Assembly: GCA_022496185.1 (NCBI GenBank)
Contig: WTXG01000026.1
Span: forward strand, 186,001-250,000
Direction of reading: 5' to 3'
Source of the DNA: Multifurca ochricompacta
Lineage: Eukaryota > Basidiomycota > Agaricomycetes > Russulales > Russulaceae
Length of the DNA stretch: 64,000 bases
In this document: positions 11,689 through 22,324 of the stretch, in pieces
Numbering within the stretch: the first letter of the stretch is position 1
Layout: every line of letters starts with the position of its first letter
The notes under the pieces: generated by a model
The model's database searches: none
What the model was told of the DNA's origin: nothing
What the model saw: the letters and a program-made list of their open reading frames with translations, nothing else
Made by a program: the position numbers and the translations under genes

Positions 11689-12300
11689 GACCATGTGGGT
11701 GCCATGAAGAGCGGTGAGGCTCTACTAGTTCATCTTTCCAGCAACATTGTCATACTTGTATGCAGTGTGTTTGGTGTTCTCTTACCTGTGAGCAGTTGTT
11801 GACTTGTCGCACTTGGTACGCCCTTCCTATTTCATTCTTGAGTTGCTCTCTCTTACTCTCATTACCATTTTCCCAGGAAGATGGTGTTCTTGAGCCCATC
11901 CTGATGTTCTCTTTGGGCTATGGTGTGCTGTTCATTCTCTCTGTGCGTGCCCTTTTGTTGCTAGGCCCTTCTACTTTGGTCACTTATATCAGACCAGGAG
12001 CTGTCATCTTTTAAATGCTGTTTGGTGAAACACTTGCGATGGACACAACATTAGTAAGTCTTCTGTGTTCATCTGATCTGCTGGGAGCTAATATCTTTTG
12101 TTTTTTTTTTCACTTTGGCATTTCCACGACTCTGTGTTTCCACAACTCCCAGGACCCCGGTTGTATATGTCCCCTTTAGTCTAATTTGTATTAGTATAAA
12201 TATTATAATAGATTTGTATTTTTAATGTGAAAATCGGAGTAAGAAAAAAATAAAAGTGAATCCAGAAAAGGTAAGAGAAGTAGCTCTACTTCTGAAAAGT
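11689..12300. other. Interior of TIR element without recognisable genes
   Basis: The region is T-rich with a few short frames that match nothing I know. From 12280 to 12335 a unit close to GAAAAGTAGCTCTAC is repeated about three times in tandem. No transposase, promoter or RNA gene could be supported. Confidence 0.4.
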
Positions 12301-13187
12301 AGCTCTACATTTGAAAAGTGGCTCTAAGCATCCAGACAAGCCTGCTAGAGCTAACGGAGAATCCAGATTGCTGGATTGGCTGGAATGGCTAGCACTAGCC
12401 AATCCAGCAAAATGTCATTTTCCTGATGTGTAACCAACTTGACTTGTCATTGTCAGCCAAGTAGGTGGGTGAATCACGTGGGTGAGATTGTCCTTGGACT
12501 GTGTCATGACACAATACAACACAACACAACACAATTCGGACATGTCACATCGCCAGACTGTGAATATGCCCAGATGATTGGGAATTATATTCTACCTGCA
12601 ATTGGATGCCTAATCCTGCTCAACTAGATTCTAGATTCTAGATTCTAGTGTTGAGACGAGCTGGACTCCCGGGTGGACTCGATCTAACGATCGTGATAAG
12701 ATAATCTAAAGTGCGTCCATTAACTAATTGAGAGACAATTCCACATTGCACGCACAACACATTCCTTCCAATACCTTGTCACAAGTAAATAGAAGTATCT
12801 ACTGTTATGATTGTCACACCCTTATGCAGTATAAAAGGTCGCTATATTGTACGTGTTCCCTTCAGTTTTGACCACAACAATTGAACCTATCCGCTATCTA
12901 CATAGATAGCTAAACCCTTTCACAGCTGCATTTTGTCATCTAGATCTATTTTGTAGAATTGCCAAAAGAACGCAGGATTCTAGATTGATATAATCGCGTA
13001 CAACTAGTTCATCTGGGCCTGGGGTGGACCTGGAGACACTTCTTTCGTGGTGATCCCACTACTAATAGAACACTTGGGGCCAAACTGGAATGTGTCTGGT
13101 GATACACTACACACTGTGGTATATCACCCACATGATCAGTCCTTAAGCCTTCAGCATTTTTTTTTTAATGAAGCTGTCCGCGAGCGA

Positions 13188-13192
13188 GTAAT
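13188..13192. repeat. Target-site duplication GTAAT of copia element 1 (left)
   Basis: GTAAT at this place is repeated at 25525-25529 immediately after the 3' LTR. The empty site in unit A, near 5693 (GAGCGAGTAATCTCGTCC), has GTAAT once. Confidence 0.95.
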
Positions 13193-13502
13193 TGTTGGAA
13201 GTGCAGCCATAGCACGCAATCAATTGATACCGGAGATGGCGGCCCGAGTCCGATCACTACCGTATCAACGCAACGCAATATTCAGAGCACACGGGTCGTG
13301 CAATTTTCCTTTATCATAAAGACTCAGTAGCGTAGTTAGAAACCTCAGTCTTTCTATTCCAAAGACTGAGGTCAGTACTCTCTGTGTTACAGCTACATTA
13401 TTACTTTACTGATTTATTGTGTAGCTATGCATTTATAGGTATTAACAAATCATACAGTCTTTCTATTCCAAAGACTGAGCTACACATTTATAGCTCGCTA
13501 CA
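13193..13502 (+). repeat. 5' LTR of copia element 1
   Basis: 310 bp, TGTTGG...GCTACA. It differs from the 3' LTR at five positions, all C/T or G/A changes within CpG. It contains two copies of a hairpin: CAGTCTTT, a CTATTCC loop, then AAAGACTG, near 13345-13375 and again near 13455-13480. Confidence 0.95.
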
Positions 13503-13520
13503 GATTATGAGACCTGAGTT
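13503..13520 (+). promoter_or_regulatory. Candidate primer-binding site, half-tRNA-Met type
   Basis: Directly after the 5' LTR lies GATTATGAGACCTGAG. TTATGAG complements CTCATAA, the anticodon loop of methionine tRNA, suggesting priming by a cleaved tRNA half as known for Drosophila copia. The host tRNA sequence would be needed to confirm. Confidence 0.5.
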
Positions 13521-13572
13521 GCTCTAAATCAAATCAGAACACACCAGACAGAAAACCACCACACTCTAAGCA

Positions 13573-14890
13573 ATGAGTTCCCCAACCAGCGCAGCGGCAC
13601 CCAAAGTAGCAGCAGCAGCATCTGCGGCAAACTCAAAAGGAGCATGTCAATATGACATACCTCACTTGGAAGACGATGGTGGAAACTTCACATTCTGGAA
13701 GTACAGAGTTCAGATGGTCCTGAAACTGCGAAGATTGTGGTCTGTGGTTGATGGATCAGAGCCTCAGCCAGATGCCACAGCACCTCCTGAAGAACAGGAG
13801 GAATGGGCACTCAAAGATAGCGAAGCACAAGCACAAATATCATTGACGCTCAAGGACGAACCCCTGAGTACAGTCCTGTACACGAAGATGGCCAAGGAAT
13901 GCTGGGAGAAGTTATCAGTCCGTTATGAAGGCAAAGGAGAACAGAAGATCGTTTACCTTATCAATGACGTATTCCGTTCCACCCTCTCGGACACAGAATC
14001 CCTCGAGCCCCAGATAAATGCCATTGTCAGGGCTGCCCATACCATATCCAACATTGGCTTGCCACTGGATGACAAGCTCGTTGCTTTCGCAATCATCTCC
14101 TCACTCCCAACCTCCCTATCCACTCTAAAAACCATCCTTTCTACAGCCAACCCCTCTTCCCTTACCGTTGAGCATGTCAAGTCACAAATAATTCTCGATG
14201 AACAATGCCGCATTCAAGAATCGGGCCTTGGAGTGACCGCTTACTTCATGTGCTCGGCAAATACAGCTAAAAAGGGAAAAGAAAAGTCAGAAGAGGAGAA
14301 GACAAAGAAACGCTGCACTCACTGTAAGAAGCGTGGCCATGTGGTGGAAGAGTGTTGGAAACTGGAGAAGGAAAATGAGGCCAAAGCGAGCAGCACCGGA
14401 GATGATACACAGAAACCCCCAAACACTACAGCCAAAGTCGCATTTACTGGAGGCCAGGCACCTGCCAGCGACAGTGCACCGCAAGGGGACGGCCCCATAC
14501 TCCTGTTCAAAGTGCTACAAGCCCTATCATCACGCATCGATCTCAATCAGCGATGGATCATCGACTCCGGAGCATCACGTACCATGTGCTCCCATCGGAA
14601 CTGGTTTTTCAATTTCAAAACACTCACCAATCCAGTAAAAATTGTCTTAGGCGACAACAGCAGTATCCTCGGCACCGGGATCAGTCGCATCCATGTCCGA
14701 ATGACGGCAAATGGAAAGTGGAGTGATGCCATTCTCCAAGATGTCCTATATGTCCCAGAACTGCACGGAAACTTGTTATCTGTTGCCCAACTTGCCAGTC
14801 GTGGAGCCGATGTGCATTTTACCAAGAACTCCTGTCAGATCTACAGTCAGACTGGAGTGCTTACCTGTGAGGGCCACCTTGAAGGCAACC
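13573..14890 (+). pseudogene. Copia element 1 gag and protease, cut by the Ty3 insertion
   Basis: The ATG at 13573 opens an uninterrupted frame. Residues 30-220 are the copia gag domain (for example FTFWKYRVQMVLKLR and KECWEKLSVRYEG). At about residues 248-261 is the CCHC zinc knuckle CTHCKKRGHVVEEC, used for RNA packaging. The aspartic protease motif WIIDSGASRTMC begins near residue 330, followed by the LGDNSSILGTG and GNLLSVAQLA segments that lead into the pre-integrase region. The frame is broken at 14890 by the chromovirus; codon AAC C|TC resumes exactly at 22325 after the duplicated CAACC. Before that insertion the frame was continuous with integrase. It would have been a single gag-pol polyprotein. 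Confidence 0.9.
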
Positions 14891-15475
14891 TGTTACAACC
14901 TCTACCGTCTCTCCCCATTTTCTTTCTACTGCCCAACGACGACCCCTCCTTGCCGCCCACTTTACACTTCTCGATCACATCTCCATCGTGGGACCCCTCA
15001 CGTGCCCTGCTCCCATCCCCGTGACCCAGTTTATATCTGTTGACGCGCTGTTTGCTTATGATTGCTTCTTATCTCTTTATCTTCTTATCTTAAGATCGGA
15101 CACTTACTTAGTACCCTATCAGAAGCTAGGCTTTACGCCCTCCGCTTTCGTATATTTGGGCCCATCTGACTCTGTACTCTTATCTCGTAGACGCCCACTG
15201 AGTTACGTATATAAGTCCGCTGTAGCTACCCTGTAGACCTCAGACTTGACTTATTGAATACATCGGTGCCTGTCTTCTGGACATCCCCTTTGACCTCTGA
15301 CTCCGTCGTCTCAAGTGCTTTTGGCACTTCTCCGCTCAACATCGTCTTAGGGAAGCGTCCCTTTGACCTTGACTCATCCCCCTTACACTCCAAGAAGCCT
15401 TGTTGGTTTCTTACCTGACTTCACGAACTACGCTGTCACACAAGTCGTGTGGAACGTCCTGCACCGGACGTAACA
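14891..15475 (+). repeat. 5' LTR of the Ty3 chromovirus
   Basis: 585 bp. A TATA-like CGTATATAAG lies near 15206-15215, a plausible promoter for the element. All six differences from the 3' LTR are CpG transitions (for example ACGCGCTG here and ACGCACTG there). Confidence 0.95.
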
Positions 15476-15494
15476 TCAAGTCAAGTCTCTCATC

Positions 15495-17012
15495 GTGGCT
15501 TCCAGCCGCAGTCAGACCTTGTTTAAAGAAGAACTCATCGAACGTCGAGAAGAGCATAATCTTTCACAGCAGATACTTGGCTCTGCCGCCTGGAAGGACT
15601 TTGAATCCGAGTTTGGATATTACGTCTATCACGACGGAAGATACCAACCGGTAGAATACGACGACGAGAAGAGGGTTTGGTATCGGATCCGATATTCGGA
15701 TAGCCGGCACTCTTGGGTCACTACAGGACCCGCCCCACCTGAATTCGGATTAGGACCGTGGAGAGAAAATCCCCCGGCCATTGTCACGGACTCTGAACCA
15801 GAAGAGTACGTAGAAGAACATAGCGAAGAAGCACTGGTATTAGCGTCGACTACAACCCCAGTTGCACCGGCAGTTGTCACGATCAGAGCCCCTGCTTTGA
15901 CAACTCCCCAGATATCCACCCAGTCCACCAGCACCGTCACTCCAATTAAACAAAGAATGTCTACTATCGCTGCCCAGCTCCCAGACCCAGTCCCTCCTCC
16001 CCCGCCACCTCCGCCAGCAATGATGCCGCCAAACATACCCCCACCCTCTGGGCGGCTGTCGGGAGTACTGCCCCAGACATTCATTGGAGACCGCTCCCAG
16101 AGCAAGAAATTCATGTTGGAGTTTACAACATTCAAGAATTTCAACCATGATGTTCCCCAGATCATCAACCCCTTTCAGCGCGCCAATCTTTTCCTATCTT
16201 TGATACGAGGAGACGCAGTAGATGACTGGACAATGGAACAGCTGGAGTGGCTGAATGAAGAAATTGAAAATGGTCGTCATACCACTAGTGAAGGTCTTTG
16301 GGAAACAATTGCCCAGAGATTCAAAGATGCGTTCACAGATGGGCAGGCCAAGCAGAAGGCTGCCCGAGAGCTGAAGTCCCTTAAAATGGAAAAGGGAGAA
16401 TTGGATGCCTATGTGGCGAAGTTCAGAAGCCTGGCTAATAGGGCTGGGTATGACACGGATGAAGAGGCTACGTTGGACCTCTTCTCGCAAGGGTTGCCCA
16501 ACCCGCTGGTCAAAAACATCATCCAGTTCCATCACCCCCAGGACTGGGATGAATGGGTTAATGCTGCCAGACGACAGCAACAAGATTATCTCGACTTCCA
16601 GACACGTTTTGGAGTCGACACTAAGAAGGGAAAGACCCGCGACCAGTGGAAGGCCGCCTTTGGAGTTAAACCCGCCCATGCCCCCCAAAGGGATCCAAAT
16701 GCAATGGATACCTCGGCTGACAGAACCAGAGCGTGAGTGGCGCTTACTGAAGACGAGAGACAAACGCTGATGAAGGAGGGGAGATGCTTTCGCTGCAAAG
16801 CGTTGGGCCACATGTCAAGGGAATGCCCAAGGAAAGGGGCACGAGTGGCGGAAGCAACGGTCTCACCTATCTGCAACAATCCACCCACCGTCGACAAGAA
16901 AACGCCGACAAAAGAAGAAAAGGCGCAAGAGATATGGGCAAATATGATGAAAGAGAGCGAGGAAGTGCAAGCCATCTTGGTAGAAAAGGCGTTCGCCAAA
17001 AAGGATTTTTGA
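15495..17012 (+). pseudogene. Ty3 chromovirus gag, one in-frame TGA
   Basis: The first in-frame start (15495, MASSRSQTLF) opens a 413-codon frame ending at TGA 16734-16736. The same frame continues to 17012 and holds the CCHC zinc knuckle CFRCKALGHMSREC, so the two parts were one gag protein of about 505 residues. The stop lies in GCG-TGA, where CGA (Arg) would create a CpG, so deamination is a likely cause. The first part contains a proline-rich linker (residues 155-185), the retrotransposon gag domain (FIGDRSQSKKFMLEF to QQDYLDFQTRFG) and a basic tail. Gag forms the particle and binds RNA. The frame ends with GATTTTTGA; pol continues in the -1 frame from about here. Confidence 0.85.
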
Positions 17013-20000
17013 TTGGCTCTACCCCATCGGCCTGGGCACGAGCATTACATGTAACCTCTGTGTACACTAGTCGCTTCAAATCACTGAAAATACCAGTACA
17101 TTTCGAGACTACGCAGAGGACGGCCGACCGAGACATCCTGATAGATTCGGGAGCTACCGATAACTTCATCAGTCCGCGAATGGCAAGGACTATGGGTTTG
17201 GGGACGCTGGAACTTCCCCAAGAAAAGAATATTTGGAACATAGATGGGACGGCCAATAAAGCCGGGAAGATCACTCATTACACCGACCTCAACGTCCAAG
17301 TAGGAGAAAGGACGAAAGCAATTCGATTCCTTGTCACCAATCTAGGGAGCGAAGATCTGATCCTAGGGTATCCGTGGTTGGCTGCGTTTGAACCAAAAAT
17401 CAATTGGAGCGATGCAACCATGGACAAGAATGTTACCCTGTCCTCATTACGTCGTTGGGGTACGATTATGCCGTCAGACATGCGAAGACAGTAGAAGAGG
17501 ACGAAGGTCGCTGTTATGCCACCAAGGCGTCGGAACTTGCTCAGAAGGCAGTGGAGGGACGTACTGAGAAGACCTTTGAAGAGGTGGTGCCAACAGTGTA
17601 TCACCAACACTGGAAGGTGTTCTCGGAAGAAGAATCACAACGTTTCCCACCTGCGCGACCTTGGGATCACGCTATCGAATTTACACCTGACACCCCATCG
17701 CCATCGACTGCAAGATCTACCCATTATCCCCGAAGGAGCAGACAGCCCTTACAACATTCCTCAAGAGCACCTCGCAAAAGGCTACATTCGTCCATCTAAG
17801 TCACCATATGCATCGCCCTTCTTCTTCATCAAGAAGAAGGATGGTAAACTCCGACCAGTCCAGGATTACCGACGAATAAACGCCTATACCATAAAGAATG
17901 CTTACCCCCTTCCTCTTATCTCTGAACTTATCGATACCATGCGGGACAAATCCCTCTTCTCCAAAATGGACGTCCGATGGGGGTACAACAACATCAGAAT
18001 TAAGGAAGGAGATCAATGTAAAGCCGCGTTTAAAACCAACCAGGGACTCTTCGAGCCAAATGTCATGTTTTTCGGCCTTACCAACTCGCCTGCCACTTTT
18101 CAATCTATGATGAACCACATTTTCCGTGACCTCATCCTCACAGGTGAAGTAGTGGTGTACATGGACGACATCCTTGTGGCGACGACAGACGATTTGGCCC
18201 ATCACCGAGAGCGAGTCCATCAGGTATTGGAATTCTACACGAACACGATCTATATCTCAAACCAGCCAAGTGCTCGTTTGAACAACGAAGTGTAGAATAC
18301 CTAGGGGTTATCCTGGAAGGAGGTGTGTCCGAATGGACCCGGTAAAAGTACAAGGGATCCGGGAGTGGCCCGTACCCATGTGTATCAAGGATGTGCGATC
18401 CTTCATTGGATTCTGCAATTTCTACCACGTTTGTACGAGGATTCTCCGGAATTGCCCAACCATTGAATGGGCTGTTGAAGAAGGACGTACCCTGGCACTG
18501 GGGAGATGAACAGCAACAGCCTTTGAACAGATCCGCGATATCGTGGGCTCAGAGCCAGTTCTCTGCAGCCAGATCTAGAAAACCCTTCGAACTTGAAGTT
18601 GATGCGTCGCATTTGCAAACGGAGCGGTACTAAACCAACGGGACACGACAGGCTTGCTTCACCCGGTCGCCTTTTATTGGAAACATTCTCACCGGCAGAA
18701 CGAAACTACGACATTTGGGATAGAGAACTGCTCGCTATTGTAAAAGCGTTGCGACATTGGCGACCATACCTAGCAGGGACCCCCCACAAAACCATTATTC
18801 ACACTGACCACTCCAACCTGTTGTACTGGAAAGAGCCCCACAAGATTAGTCGACGGGTTGCCCGCGAAGTCCTAGAGTTGGAAGAATACAACTTCGTGTT
18901 GAAACACATTGCAGGAAGTCGCAATGCACGCCGGATGCCCTGTCACGACGACCTGACTTGAACAGTGGCGAAGAGGACAATAATGATGTCACGGTCCTGC
19001 CTGAAGAGGTGTTCGCAAAAACCGCCGTCGTGAGCCTCCATGACATGGACTTATGGGCTCAAGTGTCACAAAACATGAACCAACAGTTATGCGAGTCATG
19101 GGCGATGCACATAATCTAAAGAAGATTGATGGCCTTTGGTGGAAGGAGGGGGACCGACTCGTTGTCACCGGTGGCGACAACATTAAGAGGGGGGTGATCC
19201 ATTTTCACCACGACCTCCCTTCTGCGGGACACCCCGGCATTGCTAACACGTACGCCTTGGCCAAACGAGATACTGGTGGCCAAACATGAAGAAGGATGTG
19301 GAAGATTATGTGAAGGGTGTGCGGACTGCCAAGCCAACAAAGTAAACACGCACCCACACCCGCCAGCGCCATTCCCAATCACACCCATAGCCTCAACCCA
19401 TTCCAGACTGTCGCGATGGACTTCATAGTCAAACTCCCCACTCCAGAGGGTTCGACTCCATCTTAACCATCACTGACCACGATTACTCTAAAGCGGCACT
19501 ATTCATACCCTGAATGAGTCCATCACAGCGGAAGGAGTAGCCAAGCTCTACCTGGATCATGTCTATAGACACTACGGCCTCCCAGAAAAGATCATCTCTG
19601 ACCGTGACCCGCGCTTCACCTCCGCATTTGCCAGAGCGCTCTGTAAGACCTTGGACATCACCCAAAACATCTCACTGCCTATCATCCACAGACTGATGGA
19701 CAATCAGAAAGAACAAACCAGTGGCTAGAACAATACCTTCGGTTCTGGTGCAATGGACGACAGGACGATTGGGCCGACTGGTTGGCAATGGCAGAGTTCG
19801 CACATAACTCATGGCCTAACGGGACCACTAAGACCCCTCCATTCTCACTTATCATGGGATGGACGCCACGGACTAGCTGGACTAAGAAACCCACAAACGT
19901 CCCATCCCTGTGCAGCGTATCAGCCAATGGGAAGAGATCCGGAAATCGGCCAATGAGAATCTGCTCAAGGCACAAAGGACCCTATCTGAAAGACCATCGA

Positions 20001-20676
20001 ATTCACGCCTTATCGACCAATGACCTCGTCTGGCTGGAGGGAAAGAACATCCATACGTCACACCCCACAGCCAATTAGCCCCCCGACGTCACGGGCCCTT
20101 CGAGATAACAAGGAAGTGTCGACGTGTCGTATGAACTCAAACTTCCCCCACATGGAGAATTCATCCAGTCTTCCATGCTAGACTTCTGACGCCTTACAAA
20201 GAAACATCCCTGCATGGGGAAAACTTCCCGAGACCCCCCCTGAATTAATCGATGGAGAAGCGGAGTGGGAAGTGGAGCGAATTCTAGACTCCTCACGTAA
20301 AGGCCGAGGGCGCAAGTTGCATTACCTAGTCAAGTGGAAGGGATTCCCAGACTCTGACAGCTCGTGGGAGCCAGCAGGGGACATCTTTGCCCCGGTCCTT
20401 ATCTCGGAGTTCCACGCCCGACATCCTGAGGCGCCCAAGAATGTTAAAAGGATGACCCACACCCCACGAAAATCCCAGTACATGCTCTCCCAGCAATTCT
20501 ACCACTATCAATCCATCATGTCTTTGTCGCTGCCAACGCCGCCGTCGATGCCTTCACCTCTCCGTTGTAGTTGTCGAGAACTTCCCCTCTGCCCATCCCT
20601 CCACACGCCCTCCTCCCCCATTGATTACGAAGCCGCTGAAGCTCGGGTCAAGAATCAATCCCCAACCCTAAGATGA
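17005..20676 (+). pseudogene. Ty3 chromovirus pol (PR-RT-RH-IN-chromodomain), frameshifted
   Basis: Domains appear in the order of Ty3 elements but in changing frames. Protease: ILIDSGATDNFISPRMA near 17138. Reverse transcriptase: about 17755-18295, with [48 protein letters not shown] and the catalytic YMDD at about 18160. RNase H: 18660-18930, with DRELLAIVKALRHWRPYL and HTDHSNL. Integrase: zinc-binding HFHHDLPSAGHPG near 19200 followed by CEGCADCQANK, then the core DHVYRHYGLPEKIISDRDPR near 19556. Chromodomain: 20265-20415, EWEVERILDS to LHYLVKWKGFPDSDSSWEP, which reads methylated histone tails and directs integration in related elements. Frame changes near 17745, 18300, 18630, 18960, 19280 and 19420 break the protein. 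It ends at TGA 20674. Confidence 0.85.
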
Positions 20677-20718
20677 CTTCGAACACAGCGAGAACCACAC
20701 CCAAACGACCTAGTGGGT

Positions 20719-21708
20719 ATGGAGTCGGACGATGAAGTCCCCGAATTCCCTTCTTCGCTAATAACCCCAATTCTCCACATACTACCCACTGGAGATCACC
20801 ATGAGCGACGGGACAGTCGAAATCACCAGGTATATCTTTACACTAACGGAGGAATGGATGTCGCTGGGTGTATGAAGAAGGACGGCCCCGTTTATGGAGC
20901 TCCGGTTTATCTGGAGGAGAGGTACACCGGTCGCCTGCATCACACGATGACCGACGAACAGCTGGGACACTTAGCCGCTGAAGATTCCAGAGCATTCGCT
21001 ATCGACGAAGTATTGAGTGACATGCGACTTCCGCGCCTCAAAGCCAAGGTAATGAGGCTGCGGAAGAACCTTACCCTGCACAACACACTCAACCGACAAT
21101 ACAAAGAACACGCCAAGATGATGGCCTGACTAACCAATGGGATGTTCCAGATCGAGCAGGAGCTGGTGGAGATTCGGAAGAGGCTGGAGAAAGGGGATGC
21201 ATACCAGACAATTGCCGAGAGGTACGCTGACACATACGCCCGACCCCTTCCCCCGCGATCACTGGGGGCCGCCCCGGTATTGCTGCCAAATCGATTTGAG
21301 ATGCCGCGCATGCATGAGAACCCCCGTGGGGAAACTTGCTGGCGCTGTGACAGCAGGTACCACATCAGCTGGAACTGTCCTCTCAACCGCAAGTGGTGCC
21401 GGCATTGTCGCAGCAATCTGCACTGGAGTAGGTTCTGCATCTTCCGCTGAGTGGGAGTCGCCCCAACCATCAGCAACCCGTTCGGGTGGTGCGGCAAGTG
21501 CCTGTGTCACAATTCGGGACACCGGGAGTTGGACTGCCCCATTTATGACTTATGCCGCTTGTGCGGGCAGCGCGGTCCCTACGGATTCCTTCGCACTCAC
21601 CAGTGCCCCCAAGATGCAGACAAGGAGAATTACACCACAGACGATCGTAATGTAGCTGACGATTATCTGGAGTTGGTACAGGATGATGACGGTACGAGTC
21701 GTTTCTAG
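20719..21708 (+). pseudogene. Extra ORF of the Ty3 chromovirus with zinc knuckles
   Basis: One reading frame runs from the ATG at 20719 (MESDDEVPEF) to TAG 21706, interrupted only by TGA at 21127 and TGA at 21448. Both stops follow C (GCC-TGA, CGC-TGA), so CGA would restore arginine and a CpG. Without them the product is about 330 residues. The middle part, FQIEQELVEIRKRLEKGDAY, looks helical. The C-terminal part holds CWRCDSRYHISWNC and CRHCRSNLHWSRFC (both CX2CX4HX4C), then CGKCLCHNSGHRELDC and a CRLC...HQC pair. These are nucleic-acid-binding knuckles like those of gag. It lies between the chromodomain and the 3' LTR. An ATGA overlap at 20673-20676 joins the pol stop to an ATG in a neighbouring frame. 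Function is unknown; a second nucleocapsid-like or accessory protein is the inference. Confidence 0.7.
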
Positions 21709-21739
21709 CCGGGTCTGCTAGAACCAGAAGAGGGGGTGA

Positions 21740-22324
21740 TGTTACAACCTCTACCGTCTCTCCCCGTTTTCTTTCTACTGCCCAACGACGACCCCTCCTT
21801 GCCACCCACTTTACACTTCTCGATCACGTCTCCATCGTGGGACCCCTCACGTGCCCTGCTCCCATCCCCGTGACCCAGTTTATATCTGTTGACGCACTGT
21901 TTGCTTATGATTGCTTCTTATCTCTTTATCTTCTTATCTTAAGATCAGACACTTACTTAGTACCCTATCAGAAGCTAGGCTTTACGCCCTCCGCTTTCGT
22001 ATATTTGGGCCCATCTGACTCTGTACTCTTATCTCGTAGACGCCCACTGAGTTACGTATATAAGTCCGCTGTAGCTACCCTGTAGACCTCAGACTTGACT
22101 TATTGAATACATCGGTGCCTGTCTTCTGGACATCCCCTTTGACCTCTGACTCCGTCGTCTCAAGTGCTTTTGGCACTTCTCCGCTCAACATTGTCTTAGG
22201 GAAGCGTCCCTTTGACCTTGACTCATCCCCCTTACACTCCAAGAAGCCTTGTTGGTTTCTTACCTGACTTCACGAACTACGCTGTCACACAAGTCGTGTG
22301 GAACGTCCTGCACCGGACGTAACA
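21740..22324 (+). repeat. 3' LTR of the Ty3 chromovirus
   Basis: 585 bp, same length as the 5' copy and about 99% identical. It is followed by CAACC, the right target duplication, and then copia element 1 resumes. Confidence 0.95.

Larger units (their letters stand above)
9528..12428. mobile_element. TIR DNA transposon-like element, unclassified, 2.9 kb
   Basis: The left end reads CATCAGGAAAATGACATTTG and the right end, reverse-complemented, reads CATCAGGAAAATGACATTTT, giving a terminal inverted repeat of about 20 bases. Subterminal copies of GGCTGGAATGGCTAG lie at both ends, and the right arm can fold as a hairpin. Unit A has the uninterrupted sequence GGGGCACTGTAACC near 5224, so the insertion created at most a 2-base TG duplication (9526-9527 and 12429-12430). 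No transposase frame was recognised. Inside are a LINE remnant, an AAT microsatellite and a solo LTR, so the body is a mosaic. The superfamily is not assigned. Confidence 0.6.
14891..22324 (+). mobile_element. Ty3 chromovirus LTR retrotransposon nested in copia element 1
   Basis: The element runs from TGTTACAACC to GGACGTAACA and is 7,434 bp long. Its LTRs are 585 bp each (14891-15475 and 21740-22324) and the target duplication is CAACC (14886-14890 and 22325-22329). Order is gag, protease, reverse transcriptase, RNase H, integrase, chromodomain, then a third frame. The chromodomain makes it a chromovirus, a clade that targets heterochromatin. A polypurine tract, GAAGAGGGGGTGA, precedes the 3' LTR. 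The LTRs differ at six sites. Pol is broken by several frameshifts, so this copy is unlikely to be autonomous. Confidence 0.95.

Noticed and set aside
14988..15236. 82-codon frame in the chromovirus 5' LTR, repeated identically at 21837-22085
   Set aside because: It lies entirely inside the LTR and is duplicated only because the LTR is; the leucine/serine-rich content is a by-product of pyrimidine-rich DNA.
15629..16168. Long minus-strand frame (179 codons) opposite the chromovirus gag
   Set aside because: It is the shadow of the proline-rich gag linker read backwards (glycine/valine-rich) and has no domain.
20940..21497. Minus-strand frame of 185 codons opposite the extra chromovirus ORF
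   Set aside because: It runs antisense to the zinc-knuckle frame and has no known motif; the plus-strand cysteine and histidine pattern is far stronger.
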